Positions 27,828-36,965 of a stretch of DNA of 64,000 nucleotides are shown here, in pieces. A model generated the notes under the pieces. The model was not told the origin of the DNA. It did no database searches and saw only the letters and a list, made by a program, of their open reading frames with translations. A program made the translations under genes and the position numbers. Source of the stretch: Bacillota bacterium. Its GTDB lineage: Bacteria; Bacillota; Clostridia; Acetivibrionales; DTU013. How positions within the stretch are numbered: position 1 is the first letter of the stretch; each line of letters opens with the position of its first letter. The stretch lies in assembly GCA_023412665.1 (NCBI GenBank), contig JAEZCA010000046.1, forward strand, positions 62,001 to 126,000, written 5' to 3'.

Positions 27828-28762
27828 GGGCATATTACTTGGAAATCAACACATCGGCAAGGTTCCTGTTCAGCGCTTAAAAAATGCTTTACGCAATAAA
27901 GAATTCCAGTTAAGATATCGGCTCCCGAGGTGGCGCCAAAAGACATAATCTGACAAGCCATTGAAAGCAACGAGTCATAATAAGACTCTGAGAATAACGC
28001 TTTCAACAGTTTCAAAACAGCCTGTGATGTCATGACGTTACCGCTTTGCCTGAGGAATTGTGCGCTGATTTCTGTAGTCCGAGCCGCAGCAGCATATCCT
28101 GCCTTTCGGGAAATCGCGAGTATTTTCTCCGAATCCCTCTCTTTTACAAATGATATAACAGCATAAGCTGATAAAAACCCGGTGAGAAAATCGTCTGAAG
28201 AAGGTGTCAGCCCTACACCACAACCGGCGATTTTCGCAGATATTTTTTCTGCCAATTCTATGTTATAAACTGCAAAAGCATAAGCCAATTCCGGGATATA
28301 GGGTTCAATGGCTTTTGAATATTTATTCGGTTCTCTGTTTGTTACCAGGCTGCAGATACTGTTTGGTTTACTGTTATCTGCCAGATATAAGGTAAGAAGT
28401 TTCACCCTGTGTTCCATATCTTCTGGGATAATATACGGACCATTTATAAATATTGAAAGATCAGTTAACCTGGCCTCAGCAAAATCTATTCTTATCCCTG
28501 CATCATACACTGTAAGCCCGTTTCTGTTGAGACCAGCCACCATATTTGCGGATAGCTCCAAATCTTCGAAATTTAATACTTCATTAAGTATAAAAGAATT
28601 TGGCTGCAGCATTCGTCCGGTGGATAAAAGTGTAATAATTTCTCCGTTAAATGAAAAGTTAACTGCTTTATTGAAAACAGAATGCACCCTACATTCAAGA
28701 GTTGTTTCATTAAGATTCGAATACAGAAACCGGCAGAAATCGGATACTCTCCATACTGTCAT
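27824..28762 (-). CDS. DUF2877 protein (AllH/YlbF-like), putative carbamoyltransferase-complex subunit
   Basis: A 312-residue protein with the DUF2877 signature GCGVGLTPSSDDFLTG at residues 180-195. The start ATG 28762 follows AGAGGAC; upstream in-frame codons lack a ribosome binding site. In E. coli the relative AllH (YlbF) works with AllF (FdrA) and AllG (YlbE, DUF1116) as oxamate carbamoyltransferase. Here FdrA and DUF1116 are encoded about 9 kb upstream in the same minus-strand run, so a three-part enzyme is likely. Its last position after the kinase and aldolase genes, behind a structured 160-base gap, is unusual. The substrate may differ from oxamate. Confidence 0.82.
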   Translation of the reverse strand: MTVWRVSDFCRFLYSNLNETTLECRVHSVFNKAVNFSFNGEIITLLSTGRMLQPNSFILNEVLNFEDLELSANMVAGLNRNGLTVYDAGIRIDFAEARLTDLSIFINGPYIIPEDMEHRVKLLTLYLADNSKPNSICSLVTNREPNKYSKAIEPYIPELAYAFAVYNIELAEKISAKIAGCGVGLTPSSDDFLTGFLSAYAVISFVKERDSEKILAISRKAGYAAAARTTEISAQFLRQSGNVMTSQAVLKLLKALFSESYYDSLLSMACQIMSFGATSGADILTGILYCVKHFLSAEQEPCRCVDFQVICP

Positions 28763-28818
28763 TTTAGTCCTCTTATCAGGCATATTTTTCATAATAACCA
28801 ATCATGAACTGCAATAAA

Positions 28819-28884
28819 ATAATTATGAGAAGAGATATTGTTATCCCTTCCCATAATTATAACTTACTTCGCCTGTCACAGGCG
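28819..28884 (-). other. Two stem-loops between KDG kinase and DUF2877 genes
   Basis: ATAATTATG (28819-28827) pairs with CATAATTAT (28852-28860), extended by GAAG/CTTC; next to it CGCCTG/CAGGCG (28870-28875 with 28879-28884) forms a small hairpin. Neither is followed by a U-tract on the minus strand. They may set the level of the downstream DUF2877 message. Confidence 0.5.
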
Positions 28885-28923
28885 CTGATTATTCGGGGAA
28901 ATTCAGGATAATTCCTGCACTTT

Positions 28924-29949
28924 TTACCTTTGAACCCTGCCTGAAGCGTTTCCTTCCGCTAATGAAATAACCTCAGTCTCGGAAACCAGATTAAAGTCAG
29001 ACTCTATTGTCTGCTTTAAGCAGCTTGCTGCAACAGCGAATTCAATAACCCGCTGCAGATCATCAGGCCATTTCCGCATCGCGTGAATGAGCGCTCCGCC
29101 AAAGCTGTCGCCGCCGCCGACACGATCAACAATGTGTATCAGATAGTTTTTTGCAAAATATGCGGTATTTCCATCATAGAGCATTCCCGACCAGTTGTTG
29201 TCACTGGCTGAAATTGATCCGCGAAGGGTTATGGCGACAAATTTGCAGCCAAACCTTTCTATAATTTTTCTGGCAACATCAACATAGCCCTTCTGATCAA
29301 TTTTCCCACTCTCAATGTCGGAATCACCCGCAACGATTCCAAATACGTCTTTTGCATCCTCTTCATTAGCAATGCATACATCAACATAAGGCATAAGCTT
29401 CGACATAACCTCGTCGGCTTTTTCTCGTGACCACAGCTTTTTACGGTAGTTAAGGTCACAACTAACAGTAATGCCTTTTTCTTTGGCGATCCTTACGGCA
29501 TCCAGACAAATTTCAGGAAGTTCTTCGCCCAAAGCTGGAGTTATGCCAGTAAAATGAAACCAGTCCATGTCCCTGAAAATATCATTCCAGTTATACTCTC
29601 CACGTTTAGATAAAGATACCGAACTGCCTGCGCGGTCATAAATCACCTTGCTTGCGCGCTGTGATGCGCCCTTTTCAACATAATATACTCCAATTCTTGG
29701 TCCGCCGCGCAAGATTAAGGATGTGTCAACGCCATATCTTCGCAGCGCATTGATCGCATTCTGCCCTACTTCATGAGATGGCAGTTTTGTTACAAAAGCT
29801 GCATCATTTCCGTAATTCGCAAGTGAAACCGCGACATTTGCTTCCGCTCCAGCATACGTTGCATTTAACCGTTCGGACTGTAAAATTTTAAGATAACCTT
29901 CGGGACTTAATCTAACCATTATTTCTCCAAATGTAACTATCCTGCTCAA
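28924..29949 (-). CDS. kdgK: 2-keto-3-deoxygluconate kinase (PfkB family)
   Basis: A sugar kinase of 341 residues that would phosphorylate 2-keto-3-deoxygluconate to KDPG. The N-terminus RIVTFGEIMVRLSP and segment YAGAEANVAVSLANYG are typical of KdgK, and the catalytic loop is GGGDSFGGALIHA with Asp as base. Translation begins at TTG 29949, overlapping the TGA of the aldolase gene. Immediate coupling to the aldolase supports the KDG to KDPG to pyruvate order. A related PfkB sugar-acid kinase cannot be excluded. Confidence 0.88.
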   Translation of the reverse strand: MSRIVTFGEIMVRLSPEGYLKILQSERLNATYAGAEANVAVSLANYGNDAAFVTKLPSHEVGQNAINALRRYGVDTSLILRGGPRIGVYYVEKGASQRASKVIYDRAGSSVSLSKRGEYNWNDIFRDMDWFHFTGITPALGEELPEICLDAVRIAKEKGITVSCDLNYRKKLWSREKADEVMSKLMPYVDVCIANEEDAKDVFGIVAGDSDIESGKIDQKGYVDVARKIIERFGCKFVAITLRGSISASDNNWSGMLYDGNTAYFAKNYLIHIVDRVGGGDSFGGALIHAMRKWPDDLQRVIEFAVAASCLKQTIESDFNLVSETEVISLAEGNASGRVQR

Positions 29950-30596
29950 ACCATTTTCACCGCCTCAGCATATTCCTTTGCTATTAATGTGATCTTGTCG
30001 TATTCGCCTGCACTGATCAAGGCTTTATTTGTCAGATTCCCTCCGACTCCGACCCCGGCAGCTCCTGCTCTGATAAAGCTCGCCGCATTTTTCTCATCTA
30101 TTCCTCCAACTGCAATTAATTTTATATGCGACAATGGTGCTCTAATCGCCTTAATAAAATCAGCGCCAAGGTTCACGGCCGGAAATACTTTAACGGCATC
30201 AGCGCCGCAACTATGCGCATATAATATTTCCGTCGGGGTAAGCGCTCCGGGCAAAGAAACCAACCCAAGCTCCTTAGTTGCCCGTATAACCTTTTCGTCC
30301 GTATTGGGTGATACAATAAACTCCGCCCCGGCGTCATACGCTAAACGCACTTGTTCTTCAGATATGACAGTTCCGGCACCAATATGAAGTATTCCTTTGA
30401 ATTTTTCTGCAACATAAGAGATAGACTTCTGAGTTTCTGCCCAGGTTTCCGGTTTATCCTGGTTAAACGTAACCTCCATTATGTTTATGCCGCCATCATA
30501 TAACGCTTGTGCAAAACGTATTATATGTTCGTACTCCAAACCACGTACAATTGCAATAATGCGGTTTTCAATAATACTATCCAAGCAGCTTTTCAT
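29946..30596 (-). CDS. eda: KDPG/KHG aldolase
   Basis: A class I aldolase of 216 residues that splits 2-keto-3-deoxy-6-phosphogluconate into pyruvate and glyceraldehyde 3-phosphate. Glu41 (MEVTF), GAGTV (73-77), LPGALTPTE and the Schiff-base Lys136 in AVKVFPA are all present. ATG 30596 follows AAGGTGG. It lies between the dehydratase and KDG kinase genes, completing a semi-phosphorylative Entner-Doudoroff branch. A phosphogalactonate variant is possible. Confidence 0.92.
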   Translation of the reverse strand: MKSCLDSIIENRIIAIVRGLEYEHIIRFAQALYDGGINIMEVTFNQDKPETWAETQKSISYVAEKFKGILHIGAGTVISEEQVRLAYDAGAEFIVSPNTDEKVIRATKELGLVSLPGALTPTEILYAHSCGADAVKVFPAVNLGADFIKAIRAPLSHIKLIAVGGIDEKNAASFIRAGAAGVGVGGNLTNKALISAGEYDKITLIAKEYAEAVKMV

Positions 30597-30622
30597 TTTA
30601 TGTCCACCTTCTATTTATATGG

Positions 30623-32305
30623 TTATTTTTCCCAAATTCCGCCTTTTGCAGTAGATGAGACATTCTTTACAAAAAGGTTTAAGTATCTGGGATAGTCATT
30701 TTTGGGAAATTCCCAATGGAATCTGGATTTCCGTCCGGCCATTTCCTCATCGGTTATCAAAACGTTGATTTTCCTTTCCAGCACATCAATTTCAATAATA
30801 TCTCCATCCTCAATACACCCCAAAGGGCCGCAAAGAGCAGCTTCAGGTGAGACATAACCCACGCTCAGCCCGGATGTGCCGCCAGAAAAACGTCCGTCAG
30901 TAATAACTGCACATGTATTATATAGATCAGATGTGCCTTTTAGATCCTCCTGGAATGGAAATGCCGTTGTTCCGAACCTGCCTTTAAGTCCCATAAAACG
31001 TAAAACACAAGCATCACCAGGCTTTATATTTCTCTTGTGCAAAGCCTCAAGAGCATCCTCCAGCGAGTCAAAAACCCTTGCTTGGCCTTTAAAATGCAAC
31101 AGATTTTGAGGAACTGCCGCTATTTTAACAATAGCCCCCTCCGGTGCAAGATTTCCGTAAAGAACACCAATCCCCGGCTCTTTCATTACCGGATTTTCCA
31201 ATGAATGTATAACCTCAGGATTAAAATTCCTTGCATTTCCGACATTTTCCCCAATTGTACAGCCTGTTACAGTCAGACAGTCTTCATTGAGCTTAGGCAG
31301 CAGCTCTTTCATCAAAGCAGGTGCCCCACCGGCAAGGTCGAGATCTTTCAGGCTATATGGTCCACTGGGTGCAAGATGTGAAAGCAGAGGAATCTCATTT
31401 GACGCTTCATCAAAATATTTCCACCATGGTAAATCCAGTCCCGCTTCCTGAGCAATGGCGGGTATATGCAATATCAAATTAGACGAGCCTGCTACGGCCA
31501 TATCCAGCTTAATCGCATTTTTAACAGACTCTACTGTAATAATTTTTCTGGCAGTAATATTATTTTTTACTAATTCCAAAATTTGAATCCCGGCATCATA
31601 AGCCATGGCATACAGCTTCGGGCTAACGGCAGAAGTTGTCGAATTGCCCGGCAACGACATACCCAATGCTTCGGTAATCATACACATGCTGTTTGCTGTT
31701 GTCATTGAAGAGCATCCGCCGCAGATCCCCCAGGAATCACTAATAAGGCTGTTAAATTCATTAATGTCCATTTTCCCTTCAATTGCAGTACCTACCTTAT
31801 CCTGGGCATGGATATGTATGACTTCCTTGCCGCAATGCTGGCCGAGCGGCATATATCCGCCGGTAACAAAGATGGTAGGAATATCAAGCCTCGCGGCAGC
31901 CATTAAATGGCCTGGAACAATCGAGTCACATGTACAAAGCATCACCATACCATCGAACATATTGCTCTCAACTGTTATCTCTACCTGATCCGCTATACTG
32001 TTACGGCTAGGTATTTCTATATATTTTGGGTCCTTCAATACCATACCATCGCAAACTGCGGTAGTCTGAACCTCTACAGGAAGCCCGCCTGCCTCGCGTA
32101 CACCTTGTTTTACACGTTCAGCAAGTTTACTTAGATGTACATGTCCAGGATTGTATTCATTCCAGGAATTAATAATTCCAATGAGGGGGCGGTTCATTTC
32201 CCGTTCTGTGTATCCCATTCCGTACAAAAGCCCACGCCGGCATTCCGAGGCCTGGCTGAACTCCCAATTGCTCCTAAGATGCATTTTTTCAGATTTAATA
32301 CTCAT
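30623..32305 (-). CDS. IlvD/Edd-family dehydratase, probable sugar-acid dehydratase
   Basis: An Fe-S dehydratase of 560 residues. Cluster and active-site Cys residues are Cys126 (CTCDSIVPGH) and Cys195 in SWGICGGCSS; the N-terminal NSWNEYNPGHVHL is the usual IlvD pattern. Family members dehydrate 2,3-dihydroxy acids or aldonates. Because aldolase and KDG kinase genes follow within 30 bases, an aldonate such as gluconate, mannonate or galactonate giving 2-keto-3-deoxy acid is more likely than branched-chain synthesis. ATG 32305 follows AGGAGG. The exact aldonate is undetermined. Confidence 0.85.
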   Translation of the reverse strand: MSIKSEKMHLRSNWEFSQASECRRGLLYGMGYTEREMNRPLIGIINSWNEYNPGHVHLSKLAERVKQGVREAGGLPVEVQTTAVCDGMVLKDPKYIEIPSRNSIADQVEITVESNMFDGMVMLCTCDSIVPGHLMAAARLDIPTIFVTGGYMPLGQHCGKEVIHIHAQDKVGTAIEGKMDINEFNSLISDSWGICGGCSSMTTANSMCMITEALGMSLPGNSTTSAVSPKLYAMAYDAGIQILELVKNNITARKIITVESVKNAIKLDMAVAGSSNLILHIPAIAQEAGLDLPWWKYFDEASNEIPLLSHLAPSGPYSLKDLDLAGGAPALMKELLPKLNEDCLTVTGCTIGENVGNARNFNPEVIHSLENPVMKEPGIGVLYGNLAPEGAIVKIAAVPQNLLHFKGQARVFDSLEDALEALHKRNIKPGDACVLRFMGLKGRFGTTAFPFQEDLKGTSDLYNTCAVITDGRFSGGTSGLSVGYVSPEAALCGPLGCIEDGDIIEIDVLERKINVLITDEEMAGRKSRFHWEFPKNDYPRYLNLFVKNVSSTAKGGIWEK

Positions 32306-32363
32306 AAAACCTCCTGTTTCTATTTACAGCTTCCAATAAATCGAATAATCCTAATATGTGTTT

Positions 32364-32396
32364 GGAGGCAACCATAATAAAAATATGGATGCCTCC
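32364..32396 (-). other. Stem-loop after the solute-binding-protein gene
   Basis: GGAGGCAACCATA (32364-32376) pairs with TATGGATGCCTCC (32384-32396) over 13 bases with one mismatch and a 7-base loop. It lies 11 bases after the binding-protein stop codon on the minus strand and before the dehydratase gene; no U-run follows. Confidence 0.65.
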
Positions 32397-32407
32397 TTAA
32401 CAATATA

Positions 32408-33859
32408 CTATTTCATAGCATTAAGAATTTCAGCTAACTCTTTCTGTGCATCTTTGCAGACGGTTTCAGGGTCAGCATTTTGTATCAGTACACGCTGCAC
32501 CATATTTGAAAGAATGTTATACTGACGTATGGTGGAATAATTGGTGTTCAAAATACCATTATATTCAAAGCTTGTACCCTTAACACCACCTGCATTAACA
32601 GCTTCATTAAAGGTAGTGCCTGCGGCATGACTAAATGAATACTTAATCTTGTCAATGTGACTGCGCACAAAATCGTCATCATACGAGTCAACCATTTTGC
32701 TGACGGAATTGAGCGCCGGTGTAATATGGCCCGGTGCCGACATGGCAACCTTAAGAGCCCTTTCTCCGGTAGTCAAAAACTTAAGGAATTCCTTAGTAGC
32801 CTCAGCATTCTGACAGCTTTTTCCTATAGAGTAATATGTATAAGAACCAAACTGGATATCAAGTTTGCCGCTTGTAGGTACGGGGATAATGTCGTACTTG
32901 GTGTCAATGTCGGGGGCTTCTTTAGCCACGCGTGCAATTACACGACCCTGATAAATTGTCATGGCAACCTGACCGGAGTTAAATGCGCTTATCTGCTCGC
33001 CATAGCCGTAGGAAGTTATTCCCGAAGGGCAGTACTTGGCAAGATCGCGATATAAGGTAAGTGCTTCCACTACTTCTTTGGAATCGAGCGTGGGCTCAAG
33101 ATTTTCATTGAACACATTGCCGCCTGCCATATTAATAAACATCTGCAGCCAAAGCGCAGTAGCATTGTTCTGTCCTGCAGGAAGAACTATACCGTATTGG
33201 TCGCCAGTGGTCAGTATCTTAGCGCATTCAAGGAGTTCAGCCCATGTTTTTGGATATTCAAGTCCGGCTTTTTCAAACAGATCTTTACGTACATACATCA
33301 TCATGCTGCATCCTGAATATGGCATGCCATAATCATGATTGTCAATAATTATTCTTGAGCCGTTCATGAAGTCATCTTCACCGATGCTGCTGACAATGTC
33401 GTCTAATGGCATCAATACTCCGGCCTTGGCATATGCACCAATTGCTTCAGAATCCACCTGAATGATGTCAACAGGAGCTCCGGCATATAAGTCGGCCAGT
33501 ATTTTCTCTTCACGATCATCAAAACCGGAAAGAACTAAATCTACTTTCACTCCAGGATGAAGAGCTTCAAACTCTGCAATAATCTCTTTATGGACAGCGA
33601 CTTGTTCTTCATCTGTCTCTCCTGACAGGAAGGTAATTGTACCGGATAGCTCGGTGTCACCTGAACTTGTACCTGAGCTCGTGCCAGAGCTCGTGTCAGA
33701 GCTTGTACCAGAGCTCGTGCCAGAGTCGGAAGTCGTCGCAGTGTCCGAGCCTGTTGTTGCAGACGGCGAATTATTGGATTGTGAACAGGCAGATAGTGAC
33801 AATACGAACATGAAAAGTACAAGGGTAATACTGATTAACTTTAGAACACTCTTTTTCAT
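32408..33859 (-). CDS. Sugar ABC transporter solute-binding lipoprotein
   Basis: A family-1 (UgpB/MalE-like) binding protein, 483 residues. Start ATG 33859 follows AAGGAG; the longer open frame upstream is rejected. The lipobox is LSAC near residue 22. The mature N-terminus carries a low-complexity Ser/Gly/Thr linker (TSSG and TSSD units, DNA repeat at about 33660-33730) that tethers the binding domain. It should deliver the substrate of the dehydratase/FdrA operon. The ligand could be a sugar, a sugar acid or a conjugate; this is not shown by sequence. Confidence 0.87.
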   Translation of the reverse strand: MKKSVLKLISITLVLFMFVLSLSACSQSNNSPSATTGSDTATTSDSGTSSGTSSDTSSGTSSGTSSGDTELSGTITFLSGETDEEQVAVHKEIIAEFEALHPGVKVDLVLSGFDDREEKILADLYAGAPVDIIQVDSEAIGAYAKAGVLMPLDDIVSSIGEDDFMNGSRIIIDNHDYGMPYSGCSMMMYVRKDLFEKAGLEYPKTWAELLECAKILTTGDQYGIVLPAGQNNATALWLQMFINMAGGNVFNENLEPTLDSKEVVEALTLYRDLAKYCPSGITSYGYGEQISAFNSGQVAMTIYQGRVIARVAKEAPDIDTKYDIIPVPTSGKLDIQFGSYTYYSIGKSCQNAEATKEFLKFLTTGERALKVAMSAPGHITPALNSVSKMVDSYDDDFVRSHIDKIKYSFSHAAGTTFNEAVNAGGVKGTSFEYNGILNTNYSTIRQYNILSNMVQRVLIQNADPETVCKDAQKELAEILNAMK

Positions 33860-33973
33860 AGCTCTTTCTCCTTTTCTATTTTGTATTCTATAAAAAATTC
33901 CGCGAAACAAATGGAAATGGTAACAAAAACACTTCCACTGTATTCCACTTATTCTTTTATATTCAATGATCAA

Positions 33974-34804
33974 TCAGCCTTTGACGCCACCTTCACTCCA
34001 ACCGCCAATAAGCTTTTCAACACCAAAGACAAACATTAACAGCACAGGTACTGTTGCCACTATTGTCCCGGCAAGAATAACGCCCCAAGGGTACACTTGC
34101 TCCTGCGCAAACATAGAAGATATTACCAACGGAAGTGTCCTGTTCATTTCGGAAGAAAGCAGGATCTTGGCATACAGCAAATCATTCCAAACCAGAATAA
34201 ACGCCTGTATTCCAACGGCAACAATGGCTGGTGTAAGCATTGGCAATACAATTTTATAAAATGCCATGAAGCGTGTAGCTCCGTCTACCATTGCTGCTTC
34301 TTCAAAATCAGGTGTAACGCCTGCCATATAGGAGTTAAAAAGCCACAGGCAAAAAGGCAATGTTGTAGACATAACCATGACAGTGTATGATGATAAATTA
34401 TCCCGAAGTCCAATACTTGTAATAAAAGAATAGATAGGAAGAATAAGCAGTATGGATGGTATCATGTATGATTGCATCATCAAACGCTTCAGTAATTTGG
34501 CTCCCGGGTAATCAAACCTGGTCAGGCTGTAACTTGCCAGGCAAGCGACGACCAGTGAGATAAAGGTAGCCGCAAAAGATGTTACAGCAGAATTTTTCAT
34601 GCAGTTTAAAAAATTGGATATATTGAAAAGTGTTTTAAAATTATCCAAAATAGGAGCTTTCGGCAATAAATCATATGGGAACGCATATATTTCCGCACTA
34701 GTTTTAAATGCGCTGCATATTGACCAAACCAAGGGGAACAACGAGACGATCAACAATATTATTACAAGAATGCATAAAATGGATTTTCTTAATAATGCAG
34801 GCAT
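33974..34804 (-). CDS. Sugar ABC transporter permease (UgpE/MalG type)
   Basis: A CUT1 permease of 276 residues with six membrane segments and EAA loop EEAAMVDGATRFMAFYKIVL. Two ATGs are possible: 34810 overlaps the previous stop as ATGA but is only two bases after AGGAGG, while 34804 is eight bases after it and is preferred. The C-terminus GGWSEGGVKG is typical. No ATPase gene accompanies the locus, so a shared sugar ATPase is expected elsewhere. Confidence 0.9.
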   Translation of the reverse strand: MPALLRKSILCILVIILLIVSLFPLVWSICSAFKTSAEIYAFPYDLLPKAPILDNFKTLFNISNFLNCMKNSAVTSFAATFISLVVACLASYSLTRFDYPGAKLLKRLMMQSYMIPSILLILPIYSFITSIGLRDNLSSYTVMVMSTTLPFCLWLFNSYMAGVTPDFEEAAMVDGATRFMAFYKIVLPMLTPAIVAVGIQAFILVWNDLLYAKILLSSEMNRTLPLVISSMFAQEQVYPWGVILAGTIVATVPVLLMFVFGVEKLIGGWSEGGVKG

Positions 34805-34806
34805 TC

Positions 34807-35730
34807 TCATAACCTCCTATCTGCCTTTTCATTGATTGAAAAGAATATTTTTGAGATAACAGCTAATATTACGAACATCAATACGCCTATTGCGGCTGAC
34901 TTGCCCAGATTGTAGGAACTGAACGCCTCCGAATACAGTACCATCGGTAATGTAGCAGTCGCATCAAGAGGGCCGCCTCCGGTAAGCAGATATACTACAT
35001 CCCATTTGTTAAACAGCCAGATAAACCGCATTAACATAACTGTAACCAGTACCTGCTGGATATAGGGAAATGTAATCTTCCAGAATGCCTGCCAACCATT
35101 GCATCCGTCAATTTTAGCCGCCTCATAAAGATGGCCCGGTATCGTCTGCAGCTTTCCTAAAACTGCGATCATTACCATAGGGGCATATTTCCACACTGAT
35201 ACAAGCACAACTCCGAACATAGCTGTACGGTAATTACCAAACAGGTTTATTGATGAATCAGATAAGCCAAGGCTGACAATGAGATGATCCAGTACACCTA
35301 TCAGGTCATTAAACATATACTTGAATAAAGCGGCTGCTACAACTACCGGAACCAGATATGGAAAAATTACAAAAGCACGTATAAAGGAACGGGCCGGCAT
35401 TTGCCTATTTAAAATCAACGCGCTTATCGTTCCAAGTATTGCGCAAGGCACAAGAGTCCCGATAGAATAAATGAATGTATTTAACAGTGACACCCAGAAA
35501 TCATTTTTAGCCAATATGGAACGGAAATTATCAAGCCCGACAAATCTTGAAGCCCTGGTTAGCATATTTACATTTTGAACGCTTAGAACAAAAAGGTTAA
35601 TCAACGGATAAGCAACTAGTAAAATCATCAAAATTAAAATAGGCATTATAAGAAATATACCCAGACGCCTGTCTTCGTGACCGAGCGATCTTCTCCTGAC
35701 TTGCTTGCCAGCATATGAACTTCCTTTCAT
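34807..35730 (-). CDS. Sugar ABC transporter permease (UgpA/MalF type)
   Basis: A CUT1 permease of 307 residues, six predicted membrane segments, EAA loop EAAKIDGCNGWQAFWKITFP. The start at 35730 has AGGTGAG upstream. It is the first transporter gene in the run, 61 bases after the acyl-kinase-like gene, and is translationally linked to the next permease. Confidence 0.9.
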   Translation of the reverse strand: MKGSSYAGKQVRRRSLGHEDRRLGIFLIMPILILMILLVAYPLINLFVLSVQNVNMLTRASRFVGLDNFRSILAKNDFWVSLLNTFIYSIGTLVPCAILGTISALILNRQMPARSFIRAFVIFPYLVPVVVAAALFKYMFNDLIGVLDHLIVSLGLSDSSINLFGNYRTAMFGVVLVSVWKYAPMVMIAVLGKLQTIPGHLYEAAKIDGCNGWQAFWKITFPYIQQVLVTVMLMRFIWLFNKWDVVYLLTGGGPLDATATLPMVLYSEAFSSYNLGKSAAIGVLMFVILAVISKIFFSINEKADRRL

Positions 35731-35791
35731 TTTCTCACCTTCACCTTTCCAGTAATAGTGTCCAGTTTACTAATTGCATTTTTGTGTCAGC

Positions 35792-36964
35792 TCAAGCATT
35801 ATTTAAACAGTCCATACATCCCCGTGCTACCATCAGCTCTTCGTTGGTTTCAATAATCCATACGGAAATCCCGCTGCCAGTGCCGCTTATGCAACCCTCA
35901 TTCCCGGCAATATTTGCTTCTTCATTAAGTTTTACATTGATAAAACCCAACCTGTTGCATACATCGCTCCTGATCCTCGCGCTATTGAAACCAATGCCAC
36001 CTGTAAAAACTATTGCGTCCAGTCCACCCATATAAGCGGTGTACATGCCTATATAACCCACAATATTGTCACAAAAAGCTTCTATAGCAAGTTTCGCCTG
36101 GCTGTTTCCATAATCTGCAGCCGTAATTACTTCACGCAAATCATTGCTTACACTGCTCAGTCCTTTAAAGCCACTTTCCTTTGATAGAATGCTCATAACA
36201 TTGTCAATGCCGCCCATTTTTTCTGCCAATGTGGGTAAACAAAATACATCAAGATCTCCGACACGGTTATTGTGGAACAGCCCGGATTGAGGTGTAACTC
36301 CCATCGAAGCTGCTGCACTTTTCCCATCCTGTATTGCACATAGTGATGATGAGCCTCCCAGATGACACGATATTATTCTTTTAAGCCTGGGTGCCGCCTG
36401 AGACATCTTCCATGCAATAAAACTATGACTGGAGCCATGAAAACCATATCGTCTGATTCCAAATTGCTGAATCCACTCATAAGGCACTCCATAAACAGCA
36501 CGGTAGAGAGGCTGGGTCTGATGAAACGACGTTTCAAAGCAGGCAACCTGTGTTATTAGCGGATATTTTTCCCGGATATGAATCATCATGCTAAGATAGA
36601 CCGGATTATGAGCAGGGGCAAATGGAATCATTTTCTCCATCTCAGCCAACAGCATTTCATCAATAATCCGGGCGCCTGAAATCGCACCGCCGTGCACAGC
36701 TTTATAGCCAATCGCATCTACTTTATTCAAATCAACAACGACGCCTGCTTTTCTTATCATCTGAATGCAGTGCTCCATGGCGTCGGCATGGCACAAACAA
36801 CTGCAATTGGCTTCCAAAACAATATTATTTGCACTGATTTTTGATTTACCGTTTTCACCAATTTCCACGCTGCCGCTTGCTAACAGTTTTTCATCTTTAT
36901 CAATTTCAAAAAGCTTTAGCTTAAAACTGGTAGAACCGAGGTTTAGGACCAATATTTTTCTCAT
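35792..36964 (-). CDS. Acetate kinase-family (ASKHA) acyl kinase, divergent
   Basis: A 390-residue kinase of the acetate/butyrate/propionate kinase family. Seen motifs: VLNLGSTSFK (Asn8), RRYGFHGSSH (His near 176-180), HLGGSSS, catalytic Arg234 in NNRVGDLD, FTGGIGFNS and NEELMVAR. Compared with acetate kinase as I recall it, the catalytic Asp of the FDTAFH motif is Glu144 (CFETSFH), the substrate-binding Arg before VHGG is Lys88 (GYKAVHGG), and GGIGENS is GGIGFNS. These changes point to another acyl phosphate. ATG 36964 follows GAGGAG and overlaps the end of DUF1116 closely. In E. coli the FdrA/DUF1116 genes neighbour a carbamate kinase; none is present here, so this enzyme may take that role. 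Confidence 0.8.
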   Translation of the reverse strand: MRKILVLNLGSTSFKLKLFEIDKDEKLLASGSVEIGENGKSKISANNIVLEANCSCLCHADAMEHCIQMIRKAGVVVDLNKVDAIGYKAVHGGAISGARIIDEMLLAEMEKMIPFAPAHNPVYLSMMIHIREKYPLITQVACFETSFHQTQPLYRAVYGVPYEWIQQFGIRRYGFHGSSHSFIAWKMSQAAPRLKRIISCHLGGSSSLCAIQDGKSAAASMGVTPQSGLFHNNRVGDLDVFCLPTLAEKMGGIDNVMSILSKESGFKGLSSVSNDLREVITAADYGNSQAKLAIEAFCDNIVGYIGMYTAYMGGLDAIVFTGGIGFNSARIRSDVCNRLGFINVKLNEEANIAGNEGCISGTGSGISVWIIETNEELMVARGCMDCLNNA

Positions 36965-36965
36965 A

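Noticed and set aside
30623..32305. Branched-chain biosynthesis dihydroxy-acid dehydratase
   Set aside because: The family cannot exclude it, but KDPG aldolase and KDG kinase genes follow within the same transcript and no other ilv gene is near.
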